Assembly (NCBI GenBank): GCA_016919605.1 | Contig: JACXTQ010000260.1 | Span: 1-23,297, forward strand | Length of the DNA stretch: 23,297 bases | From: Methylovulum sp. | Lineage (GTDB): Bacteria > Pseudomonadota > Gammaproteobacteria > Methylococcales > Methylomonadaceae | Direction of reading: 5' to 3' | Part shown: in pieces, positions 7,005 to 14,006 of the stretch | Layout: each line of letters starts with the position of its first letter | How positions within the stretch are numbered: the stretch's first letter is position 1 | Program-made: the position numbers and the translations under genes | The notes under the pieces: generated by a model | What the model was told of the DNA's origin: nothing | Database searches by the model: none | The model's input: only the letters and a program-made list of their open reading frames with translations

Positions 7005-10000
7005 CTAACCTGTGGCGTAAGCCAAAATGCTTTCGAGGATATTGCCGACAAATGACTTGTCTTGTGGACGGCTAGGCTGTATCGCTTGTACACCCTCGCC
7101 TTTATCGACCGACCAGATAATCAGGTCGGCGGCGGCTTCGACATCCTCAACTTTGAAACGGTCATGGGCGAATTTATAACCGGCAAAATAAATGACGCGG
7201 TTGCCAGCGGCGCGTAAGGCTTTGCCGATGGAGAACAGCACCGCATTGCCCAAACCGCCACCCAGCAACAACACGGTTTGCCCTGTCGGTATATCGGTGG
7301 GCGTACCTGTCACGCCCATGATAACCAACGGGTCGCCGATTTTCCAATGTGCGCACAACCGCGATGAAGACCCCATTTCCAACGCGATTAAGGAAATAGT
7401 GCCTTTTTCTTTGTCCACTTCAGCACCGGTCAATGCCAAACCTTCGGCGGCCAGCACCGTACCTTCGACAACGGGCGCGTAGGCCTCGTAATTTTGGACA
7501 CGGTAGAATTGGCCTGGGTGGAATTTTTCCGCCGCCAACGGGGCTTTGACAATCACCTCGATGATGGTCGGGGTCAGACGGTTAATGGCGACAATCGTGG
7601 CTTTAAAGGCATCGTCCAAACGGGCGAACAGCTTCGTTAACGCCGCCTCACGCACTGCTTGCTGCGCGGGGTCTAGCTGCGCCAATTCCTTAGCGAACAG
7701 TTTGGCAACGTAGGGATAACCATTTTTCGCACTCGCCATCGCTTTTACCACGTTACCGGCATAAACAGGGTGGTTATCGCCATAAAAGCTGATGAACTTG
7801 CCGTCTTTTTGGTAAGAAGTCAGCGGTGCAGGTTTGCCCAGCTTAGGCGCGGTAGTGTCGTGCATGGCGACCAATTCGACTTCGCCACCCTCATGCCATT
7901 GCGGTTCATAGCGTTGGAAAAACCACTTGTCCATCACAAAGGTGTCGGGGTATTCGCTTTGGTAAATGGTGTTCGGCGATGTGCCCGCCGCAATATACAA
8001 GCTACGCAACGGCACGGTCAGTTGTTGTCCTGAACTTTGCCAACGGCCATTTTCTAGCATCAACTTGTCAAACTCGACCGCATTCAAATGCCCAAATTCA
8101 TCGGCTTGCGCACTTAATGGACTCATGCCTTCAGCCAAGGCGATACCCTCTTCCAAGGCCTCGGCAATTTCTTCATGATTTTGCCGATACGCAGGCGCAT
8201 CCTTCATACCCTTACGGTAAAACAATGTTACTCCGCCCCAGCTTTCCACCAATGGTTGGAAGTTAGGCAACTCACCTACCGCTGCCGCTCGTTCGCGTTC
8301 GGTCTTAATGGCTTGGCCATGTGCCAAAAACTCATCCAATATCAGCGTTTCTTCTTTGTCATAACGGCGGCGTACTGTCTCTTCACCGTAAACCGCCGCC
8401 AAAGTTTCATAGCGGGTTAAGATTTTTTCAACCTGAACCGGATAATACGCCATCAACTCAGTTGAGGTGTCAATTGCCGTCAAGCCACCCCCAATAACCC
8501 CCGCCGGCAACCGCACTTGCAGATTGGCTAAAGACGATGCCTTGGCCGCTCCGGTCAATTGCAAGGCCATCAGGAAATCAGAAGCCTTGCGGATACCTCG
8601 CATCAGATTGTTTTTCAAATCAATAATGGTTGGCTGACCCGCGCCGGAGGCGATACAGATATGGTCAAACCCTAAGCCCCACGCATCTTCAATCGTCAAC
8701 GTGCCGCCAAAACGAACACCGCCATAACTGCGGAACGCAGCGCGGCGTTGCAAGGTCAGGTAAATGACTTTCAGGAAATTCTTATCCCAGCGCACGGTAA
8801 TGCCATACTCGGCGACACCACCGAAACCCGCCAAGATACGCTTGTCCAAATCCTCATAAAGTTCTTTAAAATCGGCAATCGGGATTGGCAGATTATCGGC
8901 ATCGCCGGTCAATGCCACCGGCAATGGCTCCAATTTCAGGCCATCAATACCCACCACGGCAAAGCCTTCGTTGAGCAAATAATGGCTCATGGTGTAACCT
9001 GCCGGCCCCAAACCCACCACCAGCGCATTTTTGCCATTGTACGGCAACATGTACGGACGCTTAACGTTTAAGGGATTCCAGCGCGTCAAAAAGCTGTAAA
9101 TTTCAAAACCATAAGGCATGAACAATACATCGGTCAGGACATTGGTTTCGATTTGCGGAATATTGACCGGATCAGTTTTTTGGTAAATACACCCCTTCAT
9201 ACACTCGTTACAAATCCGATGCCCTGTACCTGGACACATAGGATTGTCAACAATGATGATCGCTAACGCGCCGATATTGTCACCACGGCGTTTGACCAAG
9301 TGCATCTCGGAAATTTTCTCATCCAACGGGCAACCCGTGGTTGTCTCGCCCAAGGGATCAACCTTATAGGTGTTGGTTTTCTTATTGCGCATCCCTTTCG
9401 AGCAAGAATCGGTATCACGCTCATGGCAATAAATACAATGGTTGACTTCCGACAGCACCTGCCGTTGCCCAAAGCGCGGGTCAGTCAGCTTAAAGCCGTC
9501 ACGGCGGCGGCGATGTTCGCCCATCCACGCGCTAAACTCACCCTTATCAACCGTAGCATGGGCGACCAAATCATCAAAATCACGTTTTTCAGGAAACTTA
9601 AAGCTCAACCAATGCTCGGCGATGTCACTTTTATGGGAAGCGACAAAACTCCAGCGTTGTACACACTCCATCAATCCAGCAACAAACTCGGCGGCCTCGG
9701 TTTGCGCCAAACTATCGGCAAACAAAGCGGCAGCTTGCGTATTTGCCGCCAGCCTTTCGCGCAAGCTTTGCACTACCAGATCAGCATTTTCATAAGTGCT
9801 GTCCTTACCTTTGGCAACAGCCTTATAATGCGCCGACAGGCTGCCTATAACCGCCCCGACCCGTGCCACCCGATGTTCGGGATCAGTGTCCGCCGCCGCT
9901 TCGGGAAAGCCCGCTTGAGTCAGGCATTCCAGTTGAGCGTTAAGGGCGGCGATATCCCAACCATCAAGGCTTTGGCCTTTAAAATACACGCCCAGTTTCT

Positions 10001-10328
10001 CGACCACTTCATTCTTATAGGTGAAGATAGTCTCAATTTCATCGGCAATCGTTGCCCGTTGTTCATCATGTTGCACGGACACATTGAATAGTTTAGCTAC
10101 AAACTGGCCGACATAAGGAGCCATATTAACCAGCAGTTCAGACACCGCCTCAGGAGCAAATCCTTCGCCCTGTGCTTGGCGATAAGCGGCAAACTGCCCG
10201 AACAACTGCGCATCATGGCGTTGCACAGACGCATCAAACACCTCGGCCAAGTCTTGCAGGCGATTGGCATCGTAAAGGTCAGCGTAAGTAAAGTCAGGGA
10301 TTCCAAGTATAAACGTGTTGTGTTCCAT
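7005..10328 (-). CDS. Large FAD/NAD(P)- and iron-sulfur-dependent oxidoreductase, truncated by amber codon
   Basis: 1107 aa before the stop, about 1231 if read through. Residues 1-290 are helical and unrecognised. Two cysteine sets follow (C298, C301, C309, C333 and C365, C373, C376, C380), resembling the [4Fe-4S] region in front of GltD-type flavoproteins. Then come an FAD-binding Rossmann motif GLGPAG (439-444), a second dinucleotide motif VIGGGLTAID (611-620), and from about 905 a ferredoxin-reductase/DHODB-type module with GQFYRVQ (FAD) and LLLGGGLGNAV (NAD). Family knowledge suggests electron transfer between NAD(P)H and an unknown acceptor; the substrate is unknown. The frame ends ILAYATG then TAG, inside the NAD domain, and the expected Fe-S domain continues in the same frame. 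CAG to TAG would explain it. No clear Shine-Dalgarno precedes the ATG. It is apparently a single-gene unit. Confidence 0.85.
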   Translation of the reverse strand: MEHNTFILGIPDFTYADLYDANRLQDLAEVFDASVQRHDAQLFGQFAAYRQAQGEGFAPEAVSELLVNMAPYVGQFVAKLFNVSVQHDEQRATIADEIETIFTYKNEVVEKLGVYFKGQSLDGWDIAALNAQLECLTQAGFPEAAADTDPEHRVARVGAVIGSLSAHYKAVAKGKDSTYENADLVVQSLRERLAANTQAAALFADSLAQTEAAEFVAGLMECVQRWSFVASHKSDIAEHWLSFKFPEKRDFDDLVAHATVDKGEFSAWMGEHRRRRDGFKLTDPRFGQRQVLSEVNHCIYCHERDTDSCSKGMRNKKTNTYKVDPLGETTTGCPLDEKISEMHLVKRRGDNIGALAIIIVDNPMCPGTGHRICNECMKGCIYQKTDPVNIPQIETNVLTDVLFMPYGFEIYSFLTRWNPLNVKRPYMLPYNGKNALVVGLGPAGYTMSHYLLNEGFAVVGIDGLKLEPLPVALTGDADNLPIPIADFKELYEDLDKRILAGFGGVAEYGITVRWDKNFLKVIYLTLQRRAAFRSYGGVRFGGTLTIEDAWGLGFDHICIASGAGQPTIIDLKNNLMRGIRKASDFLMALQLTGAAKASSLANLQVRLPAGVIGGGLTAIDTSTELMAYYPVQVEKILTRYETLAAVYGEETVRRRYDKEETLILDEFLAHGQAIKTERERAAAVGELPNFQPLVESWGGVTLFYRKGMKDAPAYRQNHEEIAEALEEGIALAEGMSPLSAQADEFGHLNAVEFDKLMLENGRWQSSGQQLTVPLRSLYIAAGTSPNTIYQSEYPDTFVMDKWFFQRYEPQWHEGGEVELVAMHDTTAPKLGKPAPLTSYQKDGKFISFYGDNHPVYAGNVVKAMASAKNGYPYVAKLFAKELAQLDPAQQAVREAALTKLFARLDDAFKATIVAINRLTPTIIEVIVKAPLAAEKFHPGQFYRVQNYEAYAPVVEGTVLAAEGLALTGAEVDKEKGTISLIALEMGSSSRLCAHWKIGDPLVIMGVTGTPTDIPTGQTVLLLGGGLGNAVLFSIGKALRAAGNRVIYFAGYKFAHDRFKVEDVEAAADLIIWSVDKGEGVQAIQPSRPQDKSFVGNILESILAYATG

Positions 10329-10427
10329 AATTTTTGAGTCTGAAAGCCCACTATCAGCGCAAAAAACCGGCTAAGCGGCAAGACTTGCACCTATGGACTG
10401 GCTGAAAGGGAGGAGGAAAATAGTTAT

Positions 10428-10457
10428 ATTGTAAGGAATTACGGTAGCTTTTGCCAC
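10428..10457 (-). promoter_or_regulatory. Weak candidate sigma-70-type promoter for the oxidoreductase gene
   Basis: On the minus strand GTGGCA (4 of 6 matches to -35) is followed, 18 nt later, by TACAAT (5 of 6 matches to -10). It would give a leader of roughly 95 nt before the ATG at 10328. It is a by-eye match in AT-rich DNA and could be chance. Confidence 0.25.
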
Positions 10458-10459
10458 CG

Positions 10460-10588
10460 CTAATGGTGAGACAGAAAAAGGATGGCACATAGTATTGCAA
10501 AAACTATGTGCTTTAATTTTGCCTGCAATATCGCCATGCAGCTTTCAAGGGTGTCGTTGTAGCGTTTACCCCATTGGCTTATTGTATT
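10460..10588 (-). pseudogene. Decayed transposase remnant (C-terminal fragment)
   Basis: A 42-codon minus-strand open stretch beginning NTISQWGKRYNDTLESC and continuing MAILQAKLKHIVFAILC, then a stop. It reads like the end of a DDE-type transposase. Just upstream, in another frame and ending at a TGA at 10595-10597, lies KKSQDTDLLLIDS, which resembles a transposase segment containing the catalytic Asp. Stops and frame changes break them apart. The family assignment is by impression only; IS5- or IS982-like elements are possible. It occupies the intergenic region between ftsZ and the oxidoreductase gene. Confidence 0.4.
10485..10511. repeat. Inverted repeat / hairpin in the ftsZ-oxidoreductase intergenic region
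   Basis: GCACATAGT, 9-nt loop, ACTATGTGC: a perfect 9-bp stem. On the plus strand it is followed by TTTAATTTT. It overlaps the transposase-like remnant. No gene on the plus strand needs a terminator here, so its role is unclear. The rest of 10329-10766 holds the remnant, the candidate promoter and the ftsZ-side hairpin, and no RNA gene that I can see. Confidence 0.5.
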
Positions 10589-10714
10589 GGGCTATCAACT
10601 ATCTATCAGCAATAAATCGGTGTCTTGAGATTTTTTTGCTTATGGCTTTAGCCTAACTTTAGGTACAGCCTTTTTCTGACAGCCAAAACATTTTTGACTA
10701 TCTAAAGAAGTGAA

Positions 10715-10736
10715 GGACGGGGTTAAAACCCCATCC
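10715..10736 (-). terminator. Likely terminator hairpin of the dcw operon after ftsZ
   Basis: On the minus strand GGATGGGGTT TTAACCCCGTCC forms a nearly perfect palindrome: a GGGGTT/AACCCC core, with outer GGA/TCC after one mismatch. It begins 30 bp after the ftsZ stop. Only a broken T-rich stretch (TTCACTTCTTT) follows, so termination may be inefficient. Confidence 0.5.
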
Positions 10737-10766
10737 TGCTAGTGTAGCGGGGAACAACAGGGCGAT

Positions 10767-11942
10767 TTAGTCCGCTTGCCGTCTTAAAAACGCGGGGATG
10801 TCCAAATAATCAAGGTCAGTTTCCTTTTTGGCCGGTTGGGCACCAAAACGAGTTTCGCGGGCCTCACGGCCTTCGGATTTATTCTCCGATTTATTACGCA
10901 TGACGGTAGGTTTGTCAAGGTCATCGTAAGGGTTGGTGCTTTTATGCAGCTGTTTGACATTAGTTTTGCTGGCCACCATTGCAGCGGTTTGCCCCATGCC
11001 GGTGGCGACCACGGTCACTTTCAGCTCATCGCCTAAGGATGCGTCAATCGCCGTGCCGATTTTAATGATGGCATCTTCGGAAGCAAACTCGTGGACGATG
11101 TTGCCCACTTCGTCAAATTCGGCAATGCCCATGTCGGAGGCGGAAATGTTGACCAAAATGCCCCGCGCACCTTGCAAGTTGATGTCTTCCAACAACGGGC
11201 AGGCAATCGCCCGTTCCGCCGCTTCACGCGCACGGTGTTCGCCGGACGCGGAACCACTGCCCATAATCGCCGCACCCATGCCGGACATGACCGTGCGCAC
11301 GTCAGCAAAGTCAACGTTGATCATGCCAGGATGCACAATCAGCTCGGTGATACCTTGCACCGCATCCAATAACACATCATTGGCGGCTTTAAAGGCGGTC
11401 AATAAGGAGACGTTGCCACCCAATACCGGCAACAGTTTTTGGTTAGGGATAGTAATTAACGAATCAACATACTTTTCCAACTCCAAAATGCCTTGCTCGG
11501 CAACGGCCTGCTTCTTTTTGCCTTCAAACAAGAACGGTTTGGTGACCACGGCAACGGTCAAAATGCCCATATCACGGGCGATTTCGGCAATCACCGGAAT
11601 TGCCCCCGTACCGGTACCACCACCCATGCCGGCGGTCAAAAACACCATGTCAGCACCTTGCAACACTTCTTTGATGCGGTCTTTATTTTCTTGCGCGGCA
11701 TGTTTGCCGATTTCAGGATTGGTCCCTGCACCCAAGCCTTTGGTCAATTCGACACCCAATTGGATAATCGTGCCGACATTTAATTTCCGCAACGCTTGCG
11801 CATCGGTATTGGCGCAAATAAACTCCACGCCTTCAATGTGGCAACCGACCATGTGGTTGACGGCATTACCCCCCCCCCCACCGACACCAATAACTTTGAT
11901 GATGGCAGTCTCATTATACATATCGACTAATTCATATTTCAC
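10767..11942 (-). CDS. ftsZ: Cell division protein FtsZ
   Basis: A 391-aa tubulin-like GTPase that polymerises into the Z-ring at midcell and recruits the divisome. Seen: the N-terminal GTP-binding glycine loop GVGGGGGNAV (19-28), the tubulin signature GGGTGTG (107-113), a variable linker from about 320, and the conserved C-terminal peptide DYLDIPAFLRRQAD, which binds FtsA and ZipA. The start is GTG, supported by AAGGGG 7 nt upstream and by alignment of KYELVDMY with the usual FELVDTY; the ATG at codon 8 would cut the conserved start. It is last in the dcw cluster, 39 bp after ftsA. The glycine loop is encoded by an 11-G run. The usual downstream neighbour lpxC is absent. Confidence 0.98.
   Translation of the reverse strand: MKYELVDMYNETAIIKVIGVGGGGGNAVNHMVGCHIEGVEFICANTDAQALRKLNVGTIIQLGVELTKGLGAGTNPEIGKHAAQENKDRIKEVLQGADMVFLTAGMGGGTGTGAIPVIAEIARDMGILTVAVVTKPFLFEGKKKQAVAEQGILELEKYVDSLITIPNQKLLPVLGGNVSLLTAFKAANDVLLDAVQGITELIVHPGMINVDFADVRTVMSGMGAAIMGSGSASGEHRAREAAERAIACPLLEDINLQGARGILVNISASDMGIAEFDEVGNIVHEFASEDAIIKIGTAIDASLGDELKVTVVATGMGQTAAMVASKTNVKQLHKSTNPYDDLDKPTVMRNKSENKSEGREARETRFGAQPAKKETDLDYLDIPAFLRRQAD
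11869..11879 (-). repeat. 11-G homopolymer in the ftsZ glycine loop
   Basis: Codons GGT GGG GGG GGG GGT make one uninterrupted run of 11 G on the coding strand. It encodes the essential nucleotide-binding loop. A change of one base would shift the frame at about codon 25. Confidence 0.95.
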
Positions 11943-11949
11943 AACACGA

Positions 11950-11955
11950 CCCCTT
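11950..11955 (-). promoter_or_regulatory. Shine-Dalgarno fixing the GTG start of ftsZ
   Basis: AAGGGG on the coding strand, 7 nt before the GTG at 11942-11940. It is one of the clearest ribosome binding sites in the window and decides the non-ATG start. Confidence 0.75.
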
Positions 11956-11981
11956 AAACAAAAAATTTACAAAGTTATTCT

Positions 11982-13208
11982 TTAAAAATTGCCCTGAAAC
12001 CAACTCTTCATTTTTGCAAACCACCCATCCTGCTCCGAATCAGCGCTTCTGACTATATTCTGATGCTCTTTGCCATACATTAGCAAGCCCACCCCGGTAG
12101 AATAGATGGGGTTTTTAATCACTTCTGATAACCCCGTCACATTTTCCGGCCCTCCCATGCGCACGGGCATATGAAAAATCTCCTCCGCCAACTCAATCAG
12201 CCCCTTAACCTTGGCGCTGCCGCCAGTCAGGACGATACCGGCGGCAATGGATTCTTCGTTGCCGCTACGGCGGATTTCCGCCTGCACCAATAACATCAGT
12301 TCTTCATAACGTGGTTCGATAATTTCCGCTAAGTTTTGCGTGGAAATTTTGCGGGGCGCGCGGTCGCCGATGCTCGGCACTTCAATCACCCCGTCCACAC
12401 TTGCCAATTGCGTTAAGGCGCAAGCGTACTTGCGTTTGATTTCTTCGGCATTGACGGTCGGGGTACGCAACGCTACGGCAATATCATTAGTGACCTGATC
12501 CCCTGCTATCGGTATCACAGCTGTATGTTTGATCGCGCCTTCGACAAAAATGGCGATGTCAGTCGTGCCCCCGCCCATATCAATCAAGCATACGCCCAAT
12601 TCCTTTTCATCCTCCGTCAGCACTGAATTACAGGAGGCCAGTTGCTCCAAGACAATGTCCTCAACTTCCAAGCCACATTTGCGGATACATTTGACGATGT
12701 TCTGAGAAGCACTGACGCTACCGGTGACCATGTGCACCTTGGCTTCCAAGCGGATGCCGGACATTCCGATAGGCTCTTTAATGCCGTCCTGCAAGTCAAT
12801 CACAAATTCCTGAGGCAAAATGTGCAGGATTTTTTGATCCGCCGGAATCGCCACCGCCCGCGCCGAGTCGATTACGCGGTCAATATCGTATTGAGTGACT
12901 TCCTTATCTTTAATGGCAACAATGCCGTGCGAGTTCAGACTTCTGATGTGGCTACCGGCAATGCCAGCAAACACCGATTTTATCTGGCATCCGGCCATCA
13001 GTTCGGCTTCTTCAATCGCCCGTTGTATGGATTGCACCGTGGATTCCAGATTGACCACTACGCCTTTTTTCAGGCCACGCGAGGGGGTCGTACCGATACC
13101 GATAATTTCAATACTGCCATCACTACTAAGCTCACCGACAATAGCGGCAACTTTGGACGTGCCAATATCCAGTCCAACTATTAGATTACGTTCTGATTTT
13201 CTTGCCAT
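11982..13208 (-). CDS. ftsA: Cell division protein FtsA
   Basis: A 408-aa actin-like ATPase that tethers FtsZ filaments to the inner membrane and signals to late divisome proteins. Seen: phosphate-1 loop VGLDIGTSKVAAIVGE (11-26), the FtsA-specific 1C (SHS2) region at about 85-165, phosphate-2 loop DMGGGTTD (210-217), an adenosine motif around VLTGGSAKVKG, and a C-terminal amphipathic helix GWFAKMKSWFQGNF suited to membrane binding. The start ATG has a GAG-type Shine-Dalgarno about 7 nt upstream. It lies 30 bp after ftsQ and 39 bp before ftsZ, the standard order. No missing motif is seen. Confidence 0.98.
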   Translation of the reverse strand: MARKSERNLIVGLDIGTSKVAAIVGELSSDGSIEIIGIGTTPSRGLKKGVVVNLESTVQSIQRAIEEAELMAGCQIKSVFAGIAGSHIRSLNSHGIVAIKDKEVTQYDIDRVIDSARAVAIPADQKILHILPQEFVIDLQDGIKEPIGMSGIRLEAKVHMVTGSVSASQNIVKCIRKCGLEVEDIVLEQLASCNSVLTEDEKELGVCLIDMGGGTTDIAIFVEGAIKHTAVIPIAGDQVTNDIAVALRTPTVNAEEIKRKYACALTQLASVDGVIEVPSIGDRAPRKISTQNLAEIIEPRYEELMLLVQAEIRRSGNEESIAAGIVLTGGSAKVKGLIELAEEIFHMPVRMGGPENVTGLSEVIKNPIYSTGVGLLMYGKEHQNIVRSADSEQDGWFAKMKSWFQGNF

Positions 13209-13238
13209 TGTTCACTCTAGTGCCCGTTCATGTCATTG

Positions 13239-14006
13239 TTACTCGGCAACGCTTGTCTCTTGTGGGGCATACATATTTTCCCAGTCAATTGCGGGAGTCT
13301 GTGCCTTCCAGGAAACTGCGTACCCGTTAGGATAGCGCAAATCCACCACCGCCATCGCCTCGATTTGTTGCTTACCTAACAGCGGTATTGTCTTTAAAAA
13401 CCGTTGTAACTTCTTTAATTGCTCTTCGCGTCCTAATAATATTTCCAGCCCTGTAGTCAGCTTAATAGTCCACGACCAACGATTGTTAATGGTAAATTCC
13501 GCCAATTCCAAGGACTCATCAGCCAGGGCGGTTTTAATGCCTTTCATAATTTCCAACACTTCCAGCCGCCGCGCTTGCGGGGCGGTAACGACAATCAAAT
13601 GCTGATGCCGCTCCAAGCTTTTAGGGGTAAAAATAACCCCTTGTTCAGTAATCAGGCTATCCTTACCCCAACGCAAGTATGCTTTTTTTTCGGTCACCTT
13701 AATATCAATGGTGTCCGGCCAAAGGCGTTTGACCTCAACGGCATCCACCCAAGGCAACGCCGCCACGGCAAGGTGTATCGCCTGCATATTAGCTTCCAAA
13801 AAACTCGTGGTCACTAACGGTTCCAAAACCGTTTTGATGTCATCCTTGCTTAAATATTGGAAAACGCCTTCCGTTCTGACGTATTTGATCGGCAAAGAGG
13901 CCGTTTTTAGTGACCACTTTAAGCCACTATAACGGGTTCCTAACCACAGCCCTCCAGCACCTAACAACAACGCTATCAGAAAGAGTTTTACGCCAATTCT
14001 GCTCAT
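13239..14006 (-). CDS. ftsQ: Cell division protein FtsQ
   Basis: A 255-aa bitopic inner-membrane protein that bridges early and late divisome proteins through FtsL and FtsB. Seen: a short cytoplasmic start, one membrane segment (about residues 6-24, LFLIALLLGAGGLWL), a POTRA domain (from about IKYVRTEGVFQYLSKDDI), and the beta domain with ending LRYPNGYAVSW. The ATG at 14006-14004 overlaps the ddl stop as TAATG, which strongly favours it over an in-frame start 10 codons upstream inside ddl. Its own Shine-Dalgarno is weak, so translation is probably coupled to ddl. Confidence 0.95.
   Translation of the reverse strand: MSRIGVKLFLIALLLGAGGLWLGTRYSGLKWSLKTASLPIKYVRTEGVFQYLSKDDIKTVLEPLVTTSFLEANMQAIHLAVAALPWVDAVEVKRLWPDTIDIKVTEKKAYLRWGKDSLITEQGVIFTPKSLERHQHLIVVTAPQARRLEVLEIMKGIKTALADESLELAEFTINNRWSWTIKLTTGLEILLGREEQLKKLQRFLKTIPLLGKQQIEAMAVVDLRYPNGYAVSWKAQTPAIDWENMYAPQETSVAE

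Noticed and set aside
7005..7007. TAG as a recoded sense codon (for example pyrrolysine) across this genome.
   Set aside because: TAG ends the glycosyltransferase gene, murF and the oxidoreductase tail itself, so it works as an ordinary stop here.
10472..10678. CAGAAAAAGG / CCTTTTTCTG as terminal inverted repeats of a MITE of about 207 bp.
   Set aside because: Only 10 bp match and half of that is an A run. Flanking bases do not extend the repeat and no target duplication is visible. It is mentioned only within the intergenic finding.
10933..11985. A 350-codon open frame on the plus strand opposite ftsZ, and similar long frames opposite the oxidoreductase (9300-10091), Lon-related and murC genes.
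   Set aside because: They are antisense shadows of strongly recognised genes, caused by biased codon use. They show no recognisable motifs.
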